Below, in pieces: positions 15,329 through 24,528 of a DNA stretch of 34,998 nt. The notes below the pieces were generated by a model, which worked only from the letters and a program-made list of their open reading frames with translations, had not been told where the DNA came from and did not search any database. The DNA lies in NCBI GenBank assembly GCA_938011245.1, contig CALLUJ010000017.1, positions 1-34,998 on the forward strand. The letters are read 5' to 3'. The stretch's first letter is position 1; each line of letters begins with the position of its first letter. Source of the stretch: an uncultured Aquimarina sp. Lineage in GTDB: Bacteria > Bacteroidota > Bacteroidia > Flavobacteriales > Flavobacteriaceae. The position numbers were made by a program, and so were the translations under genes.

Positions 15329-16624
15329 CTATACATGGTCTATTATTTCTTCATTTTTGAAAGGTCTAATAATTAATCTAGAAGCTTTATCAAAATTAAT
15401 ATAGTTATACGACCAATTAAATAAGGTAACTAGTTTATTTCTAAATCCTACTAAAAATAATAGATGGATAAACATCCATATAAACCAAGCAAAAAAACCT
15501 CCAAAGCGAAGCTTCCCTAAGTCAACAACTGCTTTATTCCTTCCTATTGTTGCCATTGATCCTTTATCGTAATATTCAAAAGGCTCTGGATTTTGACCCT
15601 TACTAATACGGACTAAGTTTTTTGCTAAATGTGTTCCTTGTTGAATGGCGGGTTGAGCTACCATAGGATGGCCTCTTTCATAATCTTTAGTTTTCATTAA
15701 TGCAATATCTCCAATAGCAAAAATGTCTTGGTATCCATCTATTCGATTATACTCGTTAACCGTATATCTATTTGCTCTTTCGTTTATACTCTCTGCTTTT
15801 ATTCCTTTTACAGGTGCTCCTGTAACTCCTGCAGACCATACAAAAGTTGCCGTACGAAATGTTAAATCACTATTCGTTGTTACTTTATTATCTTCATAAT
15901 TCTTAACAATAGTGTTTAAATGTATATTTACTCCTAAATTTTTAAGGAATTTTTCTGCGCTTTTACTTGCTTTAGGACTCATTGGAGGCAAAACTCTATC
16001 TGCTCCTTCAATTAAATGGATATTCATTTGAGAAAAATCCATATCTGGATAATCTCTTGGCAATACATTAGCTCGTAACTCTGCTATTCCTCCAGCTAAT
16101 TCTACTCCTGTAGGTCCTGCGCCTGCAATAACAAAATTTAAGAGTTCTCTTTTTTTAGTTTCGTCTTCCGTAATAACAGCTTGCTCTAAATTTTCAAGCA
16201 TTAGACTGCGTAAATTCAATGCTTGCGGAAGACTTTTCATACGCATGGCATTTTTTTCTATCACTTTATTTCCAAAAAAATTGGTTTTTGCACCTGTAGC
16301 CAAAATTAAATAATCGTAATTTATACTCCCAATACTAGTATCTACCGTTTTTGTATCGGGACAAATCTCTGTTACATTAGCCATTCTAAAAAAAGTATTC
16401 TTTCCTCGTTTTACTATTTTACGTAATGGATATGCTATAGAGTCTGCTTCTAAAGACGAAGTAGATACCTGATACAGTAAAGGCTGAAATGTATGGTAGT
16501 TTTGACGATCTAAGAGTACAATCTGAAAATTTTTATGGTACACTAAATTTTTAGCTATTGCTACACCTGCAAAACCACCTCCAATAATTACCACTCTTGG
16601 TAATTTCGTATCAGGAATATTCAT
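15329..16624 (-). CDS. ndh: Type II NADH dehydrogenase (NDH-2)
   Basis: The 431-residue single-subunit enzyme passes electrons from NADH to quinone without pumping ions. An FAD-binding VVIIGGGFAG motif starts at residue 11 and an NAD-binding FVIAGAGPTGVELAGG lies near residue 163. DIFAIGDIAL is the second FAD motif. A hydrophobic segment (FFAWFIWMFIHLLFLVGF) near residue 385 fits the usual C-terminal membrane attachment. It is transcribed alone and divergently from the alcohol dehydrogenase. Confidence 0.9.
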   Translation of the reverse strand: MNIPDTKLPRVVIIGGGFAGVAIAKNLVYHKNFQIVLLDRQNYHTFQPLLYQVSTSSLEADSIAYPLRKIVKRGKNTFFRMANVTEICPDTKTVDTSIGSINYDYLILATGAKTNFFGNKVIEKNAMRMKSLPQALNLRSLMLENLEQAVITEDETKKRELLNFVIAGAGPTGVELAGGIAELRANVLPRDYPDMDFSQMNIHLIEGADRVLPPMSPKASKSAEKFLKNLGVNIHLNTIVKNYEDNKVTTNSDLTFRTATFVWSAGVTGAPVKGIKAESINERANRYTVNEYNRIDGYQDIFAIGDIALMKTKDYERGHPMVAQPAIQQGTHLAKNLVRISKGQNPEPFEYYDKGSMATIGRNKAVVDLGKLRFGGFFAWFIWMFIHLLFLVGFRNKLVTLFNWSYNYINFDKASRLIIRPFKNEEIIDHV

Positions 16625-16783
16625 ATATAAATACTTAAAAAATGAATGTCTAAATTAAAACTATTATGAGTAATAGTCGTGTTTTATAACTCAAAATTTA
16701 TTAAAAATAAATCATTAATTATAATTCCTTTAACCTAATGTATATCTACTCTTTTATACCTTTAATAAACTTTAAAAAATACT

Positions 16784-17788
16784 ATGAAAGTAAGCGCATA
16801 CGCTGTATTAGAACAAGGGGGTAAACTAACCCCATATACTTATGAACTTCCAGAAATTGGAGATGAAGAAGTTGATATTAAAATTCATTATTGTGGCATA
16901 TGCCATTCCGATTTAAGTATGATGAAAAACGATTGGGGAATGACACAGTTTCCAATTGTTCCTGGCCATGAGATTGTAGGCGAAATTGTAAAACTAGGTA
17001 AACACACTAAAGGTTTAAAAGTTGGTGATTTAGTAGGGTTAGGGTGGAATTCTAATTCCTGCACACATTGTAACCAATGTATGGAAGGAAGTCAACATCT
17101 GTGTAACAACGCCCAAGGTACCATTGTTGGCAGACAGGGTGGCTTTGCTAATTATGTACGTTCGCATTGGAATTGGGCTATTTTATTACCTAAAAACATC
17201 GATTTAAAAAAAGCAGGTCCTCTTCTATGTGGTGGAATTACTGTTTTTAATCCTATTTTATTAGCGGGTGTACTACCTACACATAAAGTAGGTATTATTG
17301 GAATTGGTGGTTTAGGGCATTTAGCATTAAAATTTTTAAATAAATGGGGCTGCGAAGTAATTGCTTTTAGTTCTAACCCAGAAAAAAAAGATGCTATTTT
17401 AAAAATGGGAGCTACTAAAGTTATCAACTCTACTAAACCAGAGGAATTAGAAACTATTACAGGTTCTCTTAATTTTATTATTAACACCACTAATGTTAAT
17501 TTAAACTGGAATGCTTATTTACAAGCTTTATCTCCTAAAGGTACATTCCACACTGTTGGTGCTGTACTAGAACCTATGAATATACCTGCGTTTTCACTAA
17601 TTGCTGGAGAAAAATCGGTTAGTGGAAGCCCTACCGGAAGCCCTACAACTATAAAGACAATGTTGGATTTTTGTGTTAGACATAATATTTATCCTACTGT
17701 TGAAGAATTTGAAATGACTAATATAAATGAAGCTATTACGCATTTAGAAGAAGGAAAGGCAAGATATAGAGTAGTATTAAAAGCATAA
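16784..17788 (+). CDS. Zinc-dependent alcohol dehydrogenase (YahK/cinnamyl-alcohol-dehydrogenase type)
   Basis: The 334-residue medium-chain dehydrogenase interconverts aldehydes and alcohols with NADP(H). Catalytic zinc ligands are Cys40 in CGICHSD, His62/Glu63 in GHEIVG, and Cys149. Structural zinc ligands are Cys93, Cys96, Cys99 and Cys107. The nucleotide fold has GIGGLGHLALKF near residue 170. FSSNPEKK after strand 2 suggests NADP preference as in YahK. The gene is single and ends before a strong bidirectional terminator. The physiological substrate is unknown. Confidence 0.9.
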   Translation: MKVSAYAVLEQGGKLTPYTYELPEIGDEEVDIKIHYCGICHSDLSMMKNDWGMTQFPIVPGHEIVGEIVKLGKHTKGLKVGDLVGLGWNSNSCTHCNQCMEGSQHLCNNAQGTIVGRQGGFANYVRSHWNWAILLPKNIDLKKAGPLLCGGITVFNPILLAGVLPTHKVGIIGIGGLGHLALKFLNKWGCEVIAFSSNPEKKDAILKMGATKVINSTKPEELETITGSLNFIINTTNVNLNWNAYLQALSPKGTFHTVGAVLEPMNIPAFSLIAGEKSVSGSPTGSPTTIKTMLDFCVRHNIYPTVEEFEMTNINEAITHLEEGKARYRVVLKA

Positions 17789-17810
17789 CACTTTCTTATT
17801 TATATTTATA

Positions 17811-17849
17811 AAAAAAGGTCAATTTAACTTAGTTAAATTGACCTTTTTT
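17811..17849. terminator. Bidirectional rho-independent terminator
   Basis: A 19-bp near-perfect inverted repeat with A-run on the left and T-run on the right (AGGTCAATTTAACT and its complement) lies between the convergent alcohol dehydrogenase and the secreted-protein gene, and can stop transcription from both sides. Confidence 0.9.
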
Positions 17850-17873
17850 GTAAAATTGATTGTCTGAATATTA

Positions 17874-18368
17874 TTATTCCGAGTAACCTACCAGTATAAC
17901 ACTCTCATTTTTATTAAAAATATATTTTGAATAATTTTCATGTAATTTCGTTAGATGTCCTTTAATAATACTCTCATTTTTAATTCTACTTGCATTTTTA
18001 TAGAACTGAACAGCCATGTCTACATTATCTTCATATGTATATTCTAAAGAAATCATTTCTATTTCAGAAATATATTTATATTCTAACTCTCGATGATCGC
18101 TAATAAAATCTTCTGCAACTGTCTCTTTATCAAAAATATTAACTTTCATTTTACCAATATCCTTTCCTACAATAGCATACTTAGTGCCTTGGTTTTCATA
18201 ATCAATTTCTTCTATTACATTCTCTGCTTCAATTTCATCCTCAGCAATTCCTATATAAGTACCTCCACTTCTAGCTTCTGCTTTCCATACTGTTACTTCT
18301 ACAAAATTTTGTGAATTTGAACTAAGTATTGAACCTATAAAACTAAGTATTAGAAGAATTTTTTTCAT
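17874..18368 (-). CDS. Secreted protein of unknown function
   Basis: I chose the Met at 18368 (MKKILLILSF), giving 164 residues; an upstream Met at 18386 adds six residues in front of a normal signal peptide. The signal peptide should be cut after SSNSQ. The mature part is acidic and strand/helix mixed (EVTVWKAEARSGG; FISDHRELEYKYISEIEMISLEY; HENYSKYIFNKNESVILVGYSE) and has no cysteine. I recognise no family. It has its own likely promoter at 18400-18407 and shares a terminator with the alcohol dehydrogenase. Confidence 0.75.
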   Translation of the reverse strand: MKKILLILSFIGSILSSNSQNFVEVTVWKAEARSGGTYIGIAEDEIEAENVIEEIDYENQGTKYAIVGKDIGKMKVNIFDKETVAEDFISDHRELEYKYISEIEMISLEYTYEDNVDMAVQFYKNASRIKNESIIKGHLTKLHENYSKYIFNKNESVILVGYSE

Positions 18369-18399
18369 TTGTAATATTTTCGACAAATTTCTTATACAG

Positions 18400-18407
18400 C
18401 AAATATA
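18400..18407 (-). promoter_or_regulatory. Candidate -7 box of the secreted-protein gene
   Basis: On the minus strand this reads TATATTTG, matching the Bacteroidota TAnnTTTG consensus, 32 bases before the chosen start codon. No good -33 element was seen. Confidence 0.4.
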
Positions 18408-18540
18408 GCGTTGTATAAAAATTGAAGCGAATAAATAAACAAATATTAGACAAAAAACTAAATACTTCGACTAAGTGCTTTAAAAAAGCATTTCACTTAT
18501 TTTAAATAGCGAATTTAGCGACACTGCTTAGAGCCAATAA

Positions 18541-18564
18541 AATCTTTTTATCCGAAAAAAGATT
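18541..18564 (-). terminator. Terminator after der
   Basis: On the minus strand a 9-bp A/T-rich stem with a TCGGAT loop is followed by TTTATT. It overlaps the stop codon of der. Confidence 0.6.
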
Positions 18565-19873
18565 ACTTTTTTCTAAAATATACACTTATAGGAACTCCCG
18601 TGTAGTCAAATTCTTTCCGTAATTGATTTTCCACATACCTCTTATACGGGTCTTTGACGTATTGTGGCAAATTACAGAAAAACACGAATTGAGGTTGAGG
18701 TGTAGGTAATTGCATACAATATTTAATTTTCACAAATTTACCTTTTAATGCTGGTGGTGGATAGTTTTCTATAATAGGTAGCATAATCTCATTCATTACA
18801 CTGGTCTTGATTTTTTTTGATCTATTTTCATACACCATAACTGCTGTTTCAATGGCTTTAAAAATACGCTGTTTTGTAAGTGAAGAAATAAACACAATAG
18901 GAACATTTGTAAATGGTTCTATTTGTTTTCGAATATGAGCTTCAAACTCCTTTACTGTATTAGTCGCTTTATCTCCTATTAAATCCCATTTATTCACCAA
19001 AATTACAATCCCTTTACGATTTCTTTCGGCTAACCAAAAAATATTTTGTACTTGTGCATCAAACCCACGAGTAGCATCTACAACAACTAAACAAACATCC
19101 GAATGTTCTATAGCTCGTACCGATCTCATTACCGAATAAAACTCTAAATCTTCCTTTACTTTAGATTTTCTTCGAATTCCAGCCGTATCTACCAAATTAA
19201 AATCAAATCCAAAACGATTATATTTGGTATCAATAGCATCTCTAGTAGTTCCTGCTATATCGGTAACAATATTGCGTTCTTCTCCTATGAGTGCATTAAT
19301 AAAAGATGATTTTCCTGCATTAGGACGACCTACCACGGCAAAACGTGGCAAATTTTCTTCTTCTCTTGTAGTATCTTCTTCTGGCAAAGCCTTCACTAAG
19401 GCATCTAACAACTCTCCTGTCCCACTTCCATTAATGCTTGCAATAGTGTAATACTCTCCTAAACCTAGGCTATAAAACTCTACTGCATCATTAATGCGCA
19501 TAGCATTGTCGACTTTATTAATTGCTAAAAAAACAGGTTTTTTAACTTTTCGTAATAGATGAGCTACATCTTCGTCCATACCTGTTACTCCAGTTTCAAC
19601 ATCTACCATAAAAACAATAGCATCGGCTTCTTCTATAGCTAATTCTACTTGTTTATCTATCTCACTTTCAAATATATCATCACTACCTACAACATACCCC
19701 CCTGTATCAATTAACGAAAACTCTCGGCCATTCCATTCCGATTTACCGTAATGCCGATCTCTTGTTACTCCACTAACAGAATCTACAATGGCATCGCGAC
19801 GTTGTATTAATCGATTAAAAAAAGTGGATTTTCCTACATTGGGACGACCAACAATTGCTACTATAGAACTCAT
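18563..19873 (-). CDS. der: Ribosome-associated GTPase Der (EngA)
   Basis: The 436-residue GTPase has two tandem G domains and helps assemble the 50S subunit. Domain 1 shows GRPNVGKST (residue 8), DTGG and NKVD. Domain 2 shows GRPNAGKSS near residue 180, DTAG and NKWD. The C-terminal KH-like domain covers the last ~90 residues. Length is normal. It is separated from era by about 200 bases with a separate TAnnTTTG box, so the two ribosome-assembly GTPases probably have independent promoters. Confidence 0.97.
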   Translation of the reverse strand: MSSIVAIVGRPNVGKSTFFNRLIQRRDAIVDSVSGVTRDRHYGKSEWNGREFSLIDTGGYVVGSDDIFESEIDKQVELAIEEADAIVFMVDVETGVTGMDEDVAHLLRKVKKPVFLAINKVDNAMRINDAVEFYSLGLGEYYTIASINGSGTGELLDALVKALPEEDTTREEENLPRFAVVGRPNAGKSSFINALIGEERNIVTDIAGTTRDAIDTKYNRFGFDFNLVDTAGIRRKSKVKEDLEFYSVMRSVRAIEHSDVCLVVVDATRGFDAQVQNIFWLAERNRKGIVILVNKWDLIGDKATNTVKEFEAHIRKQIEPFTNVPIVFISSLTKQRIFKAIETAVMVYENRSKKIKTSVMNEIMLPIIENYPPPALKGKFVKIKYCMQLPTPQPQFVFFCNLPQYVKDPYKRYVENQLRKEFDYTGVPISVYFRKK

Positions 19874-19896
19874 TACGAGGAATTTTATATTTTCTG

Positions 19897-19904
19897 CAAA
19901 AGTA
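19897..19904 (-). promoter_or_regulatory. Candidate -7 box of der
   Basis: The minus strand reads TACTTTTG (TAnnTTTG consensus) about 25 bases before the der start codon. The -33 element is not evident. Confidence 0.4.
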
Positions 19905-20072
19905 CGGCTTTTTATCTGTTATTTGAATGCTTACGAATTATACCTGAAAGCTTATGCATTCTTCTATAGATTACAAGAATACATCCCTTTATTCTTTAAT
20001 ACTATTTTTTATTTTCTTCCTAGACAGCACTAAAAACAGCATTTATAAATTCAAAATATTGATTTACCGCAT

Positions 20073-20963
20073 TTAAGGTTTTTGATTATACCCAAAACGC
20101 TTCAATTGATTTTGATTACTTCTCCAATTTTTATTCACTTTTACAAAAAGTTCAATAAAAATTTTCTTGCCAAAAAATTTCTCTAAATCTTTTCTTGCCT
20201 CTTGCCCCACTCGCTTAATCGCGCTTCCTTTATGACCAATAATTATACCTTTTTGTGTTTCTCTTTCCACCATAATTACCGAACTTATTCGAATAATGGC
20301 TTCATCTTCCACAAAAGATTCTGTAACTACTTCTACAGCATATGGAATTTCTTTTTTGTAATGAATTAATATTTTTTCTCTAATAGATTCATTTACAAAA
20401 AAGCGTTCTGGTTTATCTGTTAATTGATCTTTTGGGTAAAAGGCTGGAGATGCAGGAAGCAATTGAATTATTTTTTCGAAGACTACTTGAATATTAAATT
20501 TCTCTAAAGCCGAAATGGGAAGTAATTCTGCATTGGGTACTTTTTTATTCCAATATTGCACTTGCTCTTCCAAAACTTCCTGATTTGAAGTATCTATTTT
20601 ATTTAAAAGTAATAAAACAGGTATTTTAGAATTATTAATTTTATTAAAAAAAGCTTCATCTTTTAGTTCTTTCTCTCCTATTTCTACCATATAAATAAGT
20701 ACATCGGCATCATCAAAAGCAGACTTTACAAAATCCATCATAGATTCTTGTAATTCATAGGCGGGTTTTATAATTCCTGGAGTGTCAGAAAAGATAACTT
20801 GAAAGTTTTCCCCATTTACAATTCCTAAAATACGGTGTCTTGTAGTTTGCGCCTTAGAAGTAATAATAGAAAGCTTTTCCCCTGTAAGAGCATTCATTAA
20901 AGTGGACTTTCCTACATTAGGATTCCCTATAATATTTACAAAACCTGCTTTGTGTGTAGACAT
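20073..20963 (-). CDS. era: GTPase Era
   Basis: The 296-residue GTPase binds 16S rRNA near its 3' end during 30S maturation. The G domain has GNPNVGKST (residue 13), SDTPG and NKID. The C-terminal KH domain has IIIGHKGSAIKRVGQEARKD, the RNA-binding loop. Length is normal. It has its own candidate promoter box 20 bases before the start. Confidence 0.97.
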   Translation of the reverse strand: MSTHKAGFVNIIGNPNVGKSTLMNALTGEKLSIITSKAQTTRHRILGIVNGENFQVIFSDTPGIIKPAYELQESMMDFVKSAFDDADVLIYMVEIGEKELKDEAFFNKINNSKIPVLLLLNKIDTSNQEVLEEQVQYWNKKVPNAELLPISALEKFNIQVVFEKIIQLLPASPAFYPKDQLTDKPERFFVNESIREKILIHYKKEIPYAVEVVTESFVEDEAIIRISSVIMVERETQKGIIIGHKGSAIKRVGQEARKDLEKFFGKKIFIELFVKVNKNWRSNQNQLKRFGYNQKP

Positions 20964-21435
20964 TTTCTTTATTTATAGAATACAAAAATAGTGCTTATAA
21001 TTATACTTAGCAGAATATTGTAAATAATACCTATTATAACGGCTACTTTAGAAAGAAAAGTTATTAATTTTGACTCATCAATTTTTACTAAAAGCTTAAT
21101 TATTTATTTTTTTTCCATTAATATTCTTAAAAAATTTAGATGGAATATAAAAATTAAACAACTATTCGTGTTTCTAAATCCATTATCGTCACACAAAAAA
21201 ACTCCTAAATACTTTTTTATTTCTAACAGTAATGTATTTTAGCACCGAATTATATATTTAATATCTTAATTTAGGTAGCTAAACAAATCATATTTTATTA
21301 TAAAAAAATATGATAACTCCTTATAAAAAAGGATATTTTATTATATTCAAAAAGTTATTTGTTGTTTATCTATATATTTTAATATATTTATAATCAATAA
21401 GTTGCACCATATAAGCCCCAAAAAAGCAGTATATT
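20964..21435. other. 472-bp intergenic region between era and the small helical protein
   Basis: The stretch is very AT-rich and holds no credible ORF. Two small hairpins lie side by side at about 21288-21346: a 9-bp stem TCATATTTT/AAAATATGA, then TCCTT/AAGGA followed by a T-rich run. They could form a leader structure before the downstream gene or simply reflect composition. I see no known riboswitch motif. Confidence 0.35.
20983..20990 (-). promoter_or_regulatory. Candidate -7 box of era
   Basis: The minus strand reads TATTTTTG (TAnnTTTG) about 20 bases before the ATG. Confidence 0.4.
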
Positions 21436-21660
21436 ATGACATTAATGGAAAGAGCCTTAGAGTTTGAAGGAAGAAAGCAAAGTTTTCAAACCACAAGTGA
21501 TCGTATTGAAGCTTCAAGAGAAGTTAAAGCCTTAATTTTGGATTTAAATCAGATTTATAAAGAAAATAAAGATGCCGAAATTATGGATATTATGAAACGA
21601 TTAACCGTAATTAAACAAAAAATTGAAAAACGTTTAAAAGGTAGAAAACTAGATATTTAA
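21436..21660 (+). CDS. Small helical protein of unknown function
   Basis: The 74-residue protein is predicted to be almost entirely helical, with a charged C-terminal half (MDIMKRLTVIKQKIEKRLKGRKLDI) that could form a short coiled coil and a basic tail that may bind nucleic acid. No signal peptide or cysteine. It has an isolated position, a long leader and a strong terminator, so it is probably a real single-gene transcript. No named family is recognised. Confidence 0.75.
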   Translation: MTLMERALEFEGRKQSFQTTSDRIEASREVKALILDLNQIYKENKDAEIMDIMKRLTVIKQKIEKRLKGRKLDI

Positions 21661-21679
21661 TTTTTCTAATTTTATAGAT

Positions 21680-21723
21680 AACAAAAAGGGTTATTGTTTT
21701 GTAAAACAATAACCCTTTTTGTT
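21680..21723. terminator. Strong bidirectional terminator
   Basis: A 21-bp perfect inverted repeat (core AAAAAGGGTTATTGTTTT) with a 2-base loop separates the convergent small-protein and WbpB-like genes. Confidence 0.92.
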
Positions 21724-21739
21724 TGAAACAATCTCAATT

Positions 21740-22708
21740 TTATTTCATAAAAGGGTGCTTAGCTAAATTTACAGAAGCAAAAGGGTGGGCATCTGTGCTT
21801 ATCGTTTGCACCTTTGCATTTCTTAAATTATAAGCCAATTCTAAAGATTTCATTGTTTCTTCTATTCCAAAACCATTTCCTGCTATTATATTCTTATAAG
21901 TTTCGGTATGTAAATCTGTAAAACCAGCACTAAACTCAAGCGCTTCGTTATTTATAGTAATTGTTCTAAAAGTTCGTTGCTCTTTTTCTACAATGTATTC
22001 TGGTAACATGTCTGCGTTTATAGATAAAAACCATCTTACGTTGGCTTTCTCTAACTGTAATACTCCCGAAGCCCGATCGTGCTCCATTAAATGTACCGTA
22101 CTCTTTTCCACTTTTCCAAAAATCCAAATAAGCATATCAAAAAAATGAATACCAATATTAGAACATATTCCTCCCGATTTTTCTAAGGCTCCTTTCCATG
22201 AGGCATAATACCAGTTCCCTCTTGAGGTAATATACGTAAGGTCTATATCATGAATTTTATTTTGTGACCCCGATTCTATTTTATTTTTTAATGCAATAAT
22301 AGAGGGGTGTAAGCGTAATTGTAGTACTGTATTTACCTTATTAGAATAGGTTTCCTGAACTTTTAATAAAGCTTCTGCGTTCCATGGGTTCAGGACTAAT
22401 GGTTTTTCGCAAATAGCATCTGCCCCATTTCTTAATGCGAAACGCACATGAGCATCGTGTAAATAATTAGGGGTACAAATAGACACATAATCTATGGGCT
22501 GTTGTTTATCTAATTTTAACTTTTCTAAATGGCGATCAAAACGCTCAAATTCGGTAAAAAAATGAGCTTTTGGAAAATAGGAATCTATAATTCCAACACT
22601 ATCATTAGGATCGTATGCTGCTAATAGCTGGTTACTAGTCTCCTTTATCGCTTTTAAATGTCTTGGAGCTACAAATCCTGCTGCTCCCATTAGGGCAAAG
22701 TTTTTCAT
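21740..22708 (-). CDS. Gfo/Idh/MocA oxidoreductase, WbpB/WlbA-like
   Basis: The 322-residue NAD-dependent sugar dehydrogenase starts with a Rossmann motif (LMGAAGFVAPRHLKAIK) and has CEKPLVLNP with the family's catalytic Lys, followed by the SGGICSNIGIHFFDML His region. The start 'GAAGFVAPRHL' and the neighbour at 22902 point to WbpB/WlbA, which oxidises the 3-position of UDP-GlcNAc acid on the way to UDP-ManNAc3NAcA-type sugars for O-antigen. The matching aminotransferase (WbpE) is not in the window. A TAnnTTTG box lies ~35 bases upstream. Confidence 0.82.
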   Translation of the reverse strand: MKNFALMGAAGFVAPRHLKAIKETSNQLLAAYDPNDSVGIIDSYFPKAHFFTEFERFDRHLEKLKLDKQQPIDYVSICTPNYLHDAHVRFALRNGADAICEKPLVLNPWNAEALLKVQETYSNKVNTVLQLRLHPSIIALKNKIESGSQNKIHDIDLTYITSRGNWYYASWKGALEKSGGICSNIGIHFFDMLIWIFGKVEKSTVHLMEHDRASGVLQLEKANVRWFLSINADMLPEYIVEKEQRTFRTITINNEALEFSAGFTDLHTETYKNIIAGNGFGIEETMKSLELAYNLRNAKVQTISTDAHPFASVNLAKHPFMK

Positions 22709-22740
22709 TACAATAAATTGTCAATAGTAGAAAATGTTAT

Positions 22741-22748
22741 CAAAAATA
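22741..22748 (-). promoter_or_regulatory. Candidate -7 box of the WbpB-like gene
   Basis: The minus strand reads TATTTTTG (TAnnTTTG) 33 bases before the start codon. This suggests separate transcription from the acyltransferase gene upstream. Confidence 0.4.
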
Positions 22749-22901
22749 AATTTCAATTATTTTTTGAAGTTTTTTTTTAGTAATTCTAAACATCAGTGTA
22801 TTCGGCTTGAATAATCAAAGTTTACCTTATAAACAGTTTCTTAAATAGAAGATCAAGTTTAGGTATTTTTTTTATTTTACAAGCAAAACCCTTATAGAAT
22901 G

Positions 22902-23477
22902 TTACAAAATAGTTAATATCTCATCTTTTAAGCTATAAGTTTCATTACTCTCCTTACATATAGCTATATTTCCTACATCAAACTCTAACCGATGTCCCGC
23001 TTTACTTACCCAACCTATTTGTTTTGCAGGATTACCTACTACTAAAGCATAAGGCTTAACGGGCTTTGTAATTACTGCTCCTGCTCCTACCATAGCGTAT
23101 TTACCTATTCGGTTTCCACATATAATGGTTGCATTAGCACCAATAGTTGCTCCTTTTTCTATGTAAGTTGCTTTAAATTCTTCTTTTCTAACTATAAAAC
23201 TTCGAGGATTAATTACATTGGTAAATACCATAGATGGTCCTAAAAACACGTTGTCTTCACAAATAACGCCTGTATATACCGATACATTATTCTGAATTTT
23301 TACACCGTTACCAATTTGTACTTTTGGAGAAATTACTACGTTTTGTCCTAAGTTACACCGATCTCCTAGTTGAGCTTCTTGCATAATATGCGAAAAATGC
23401 CAGATTTTAGTGCCTTTACCTACCTTGGCTGTTTTATGTATAATAGCTGTTTCGTGAGAAAAATAAGATCTCTTCAA
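22902..23477 (-). CDS. Hexapeptide-repeat N-acetyltransferase, WbpD/WlbB-like
   Basis: The 191-residue protein is a left-handed beta-helix acyltransferase; hexad repeats run from about residue 12 to 155 (VGKGTKIWHF, LGDRCNLGQNVVISP, IGNGVKIQNNVSVY, IGANATIICGNRIGKYAMVGAGAVI). PYALVVGNPAKQIG is the usual end of the helix. The 'KIWHFSHI' start and YTGVICEDNVFLGPS are features of WbpD-type 3-N-acetyltransferases acting on UDP-3-amino sugars. It lies 14 bases after gldA, so it may share its transcript, and precedes the WbpB-like gene. Confidence 0.85.
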   Translation of the reverse strand: MKRSYFSHETAIIHKTAKVGKGTKIWHFSHIMQEAQLGDRCNLGQNVVISPKVQIGNGVKIQNNVSVYTGVICEDNVFLGPSMVFTNVINPRSFIVRKEEFKATYIEKGATIGANATIICGNRIGKYAMVGAGAVITKPVKPYALVVGNPAKQIGWVSKAGHRLEFDVGNIAICKESNETYSLKDEILTIL

Positions 23478-23491
23478 AATTATATTTTTAA

Positions 23492-24376
23492 TTATTGCGT
23501 AACCGACTTAAATAAATCTTCAATATTTAATTGTTGCTCTTCTAGCTGAGTAATCTTCAATTGATTTGCGACTGCAAAATCAAAAACCTGCTCCGCAGCA
23601 CCTTCTTTTCTTATAAAACTTAACACAAATTGTTTATCGGAAATTAAATGTATTTCGGAAATTCCCAATATTCGTTTTAATAATTCTTTCTCTACTGGTG
23701 TTGTAAAAGACACTAAAAGTTGTATTTCAAAAGAAATTTCTATTAGCTTATCTGCCACTAACTTGCCTTGATTAATTACTAAAACACGATCACACATGGC
23801 CTCCACCTCCTGCATTACATGGGTAGAAAGTAAAACCGTTTTATTTTTTCCTAAGTTTTTAATTAAACTACGTATCTCTTCTAATTGATTAGGATCCAAA
23901 CCTGTCGTAGGTTCATCTAATAACAATACTTTGGGATCATGCAATAAGGCACAGGCCAAACCTACACGTTGTCGATATCCTTTAGATAATGCTCCAATCT
24001 TTTTCTTCAATTCGTTCTGCAACCCCGTAAGCTCAATAACTTCGTTAATTCGTTTTTTACCTATATTGTAAATCTGGGCATTAAACCATAAATATTCTTT
24101 AGCGTACTGGTCTAAATACAATGGGTTATGCTCTGGTAAATAGCCTACGCTTTGCTGCACTTGCTTAGCTTCTTTAAGAATATCAAAACCATTTATATAA
24201 GCTTCTCCTCTAGTAGGCGCTAAAAAGGTTGTCAAAATTTTCATTAAAGTTGATTTTCCTGCACCATTAGGTCCCAAAAAACCAACTATTTGATCTGAAG
24301 GAACATTAAATGAAATACCTTTAATCGCTTCTATCGCGTTATATTGTTTGTATAGTTTATTTACTTTTATAGACAT
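23492..24376 (-). CDS. gldA: ABC transporter ATPase GldA-like (gliding motility)
   Basis: The 294-residue ATPase has Walker A GPNGAGKST, signature LSKGYRQRVG, Walker B VLLLDEPTTGLDPNQ and a C-terminal ~90-residue extension. Length, the 'LPEHNPLYLDQYAKEYL' Q-loop region and the extension fit GldA, the ATPase of the GldAFG transporter needed for flavobacterial gliding. gldF and gldG are not adjacent here. If it were not GldA it would still be an ABC-2 type exporter ATPase. It is divergent from the aromatic operon. Confidence 0.82.
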   Translation of the reverse strand: MSIKVNKLYKQYNAIEAIKGISFNVPSDQIVGFLGPNGAGKSTLMKILTTFLAPTRGEAYINGFDILKEAKQVQQSVGYLPEHNPLYLDQYAKEYLWFNAQIYNIGKKRINEVIELTGLQNELKKKIGALSKGYRQRVGLACALLHDPKVLLLDEPTTGLDPNQLEEIRSLIKNLGKNKTVLLSTHVMQEVEAMCDRVLVINQGKLVADKLIEISFEIQLLVSFTTPVEKELLKRILGISEIHLISDKQFVLSFIRKEGAAEQVFDFAVANQLKITQLEEQQLNIEDLFKSVTQ

Positions 24377-24451
24377 AAGACGAATTTACGCCGCTTCAAT
24401 TTATTTTTTCAAAAAAAACTTCAATATATTTTTAATTTACAAAACTTTAAA

Positions 24452-24459
24452 TAAATTTG
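24452..24459 (+). promoter_or_regulatory. Candidate -7 box of the aromatic operon
   Basis: TAAATTTG matches the TAnnTTTG consensus. Transcription would start near 24466, just before the leader-peptide ATG, as expected for an attenuator leader. Confidence 0.5.
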
Positions 24460-24471
24460 TAGTAAATACAG

Positions 24472-24528
24472 ATGATGAATAATTTATTTTATAACAACAA
24501 CTTTTATTACTTCTATTTTTATAAATAG
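24472..24528 (+). CDS. Phe/Tyr-rich leader peptide of the aromatic operon
   Basis: This 18-codon frame encodes MMNNLFYNNNFYYFYFYK followed by TAG. Half the residues are Phe (four) or Tyr (five), packed mostly in codons 11-17. It sits between a TAnnTTTG box and a terminator hairpin upstream of pheA. The stop codon (24526-24528) abuts the first arm of an antiterminator. A ribosome waiting for charged tRNA-Phe or tRNA-Tyr in codons 11-14 would leave that arm free, while a ribosome reaching the stop would cover it. This is the logic of classical Phe/Tyr attenuation. The peptide and hairpins are seen directly; the regulatory role is inferred. Confidence 0.85.
   Translation: MMNNLFYNNNFYYFYFYK

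Noticed and set aside
18476..18495. Hairpin TGCTTT/AAAGCA between the secreted protein and der as a terminator
   Set aside because: No T-run follows on either strand, and the stronger hairpin at 18541-18564 already serves der.
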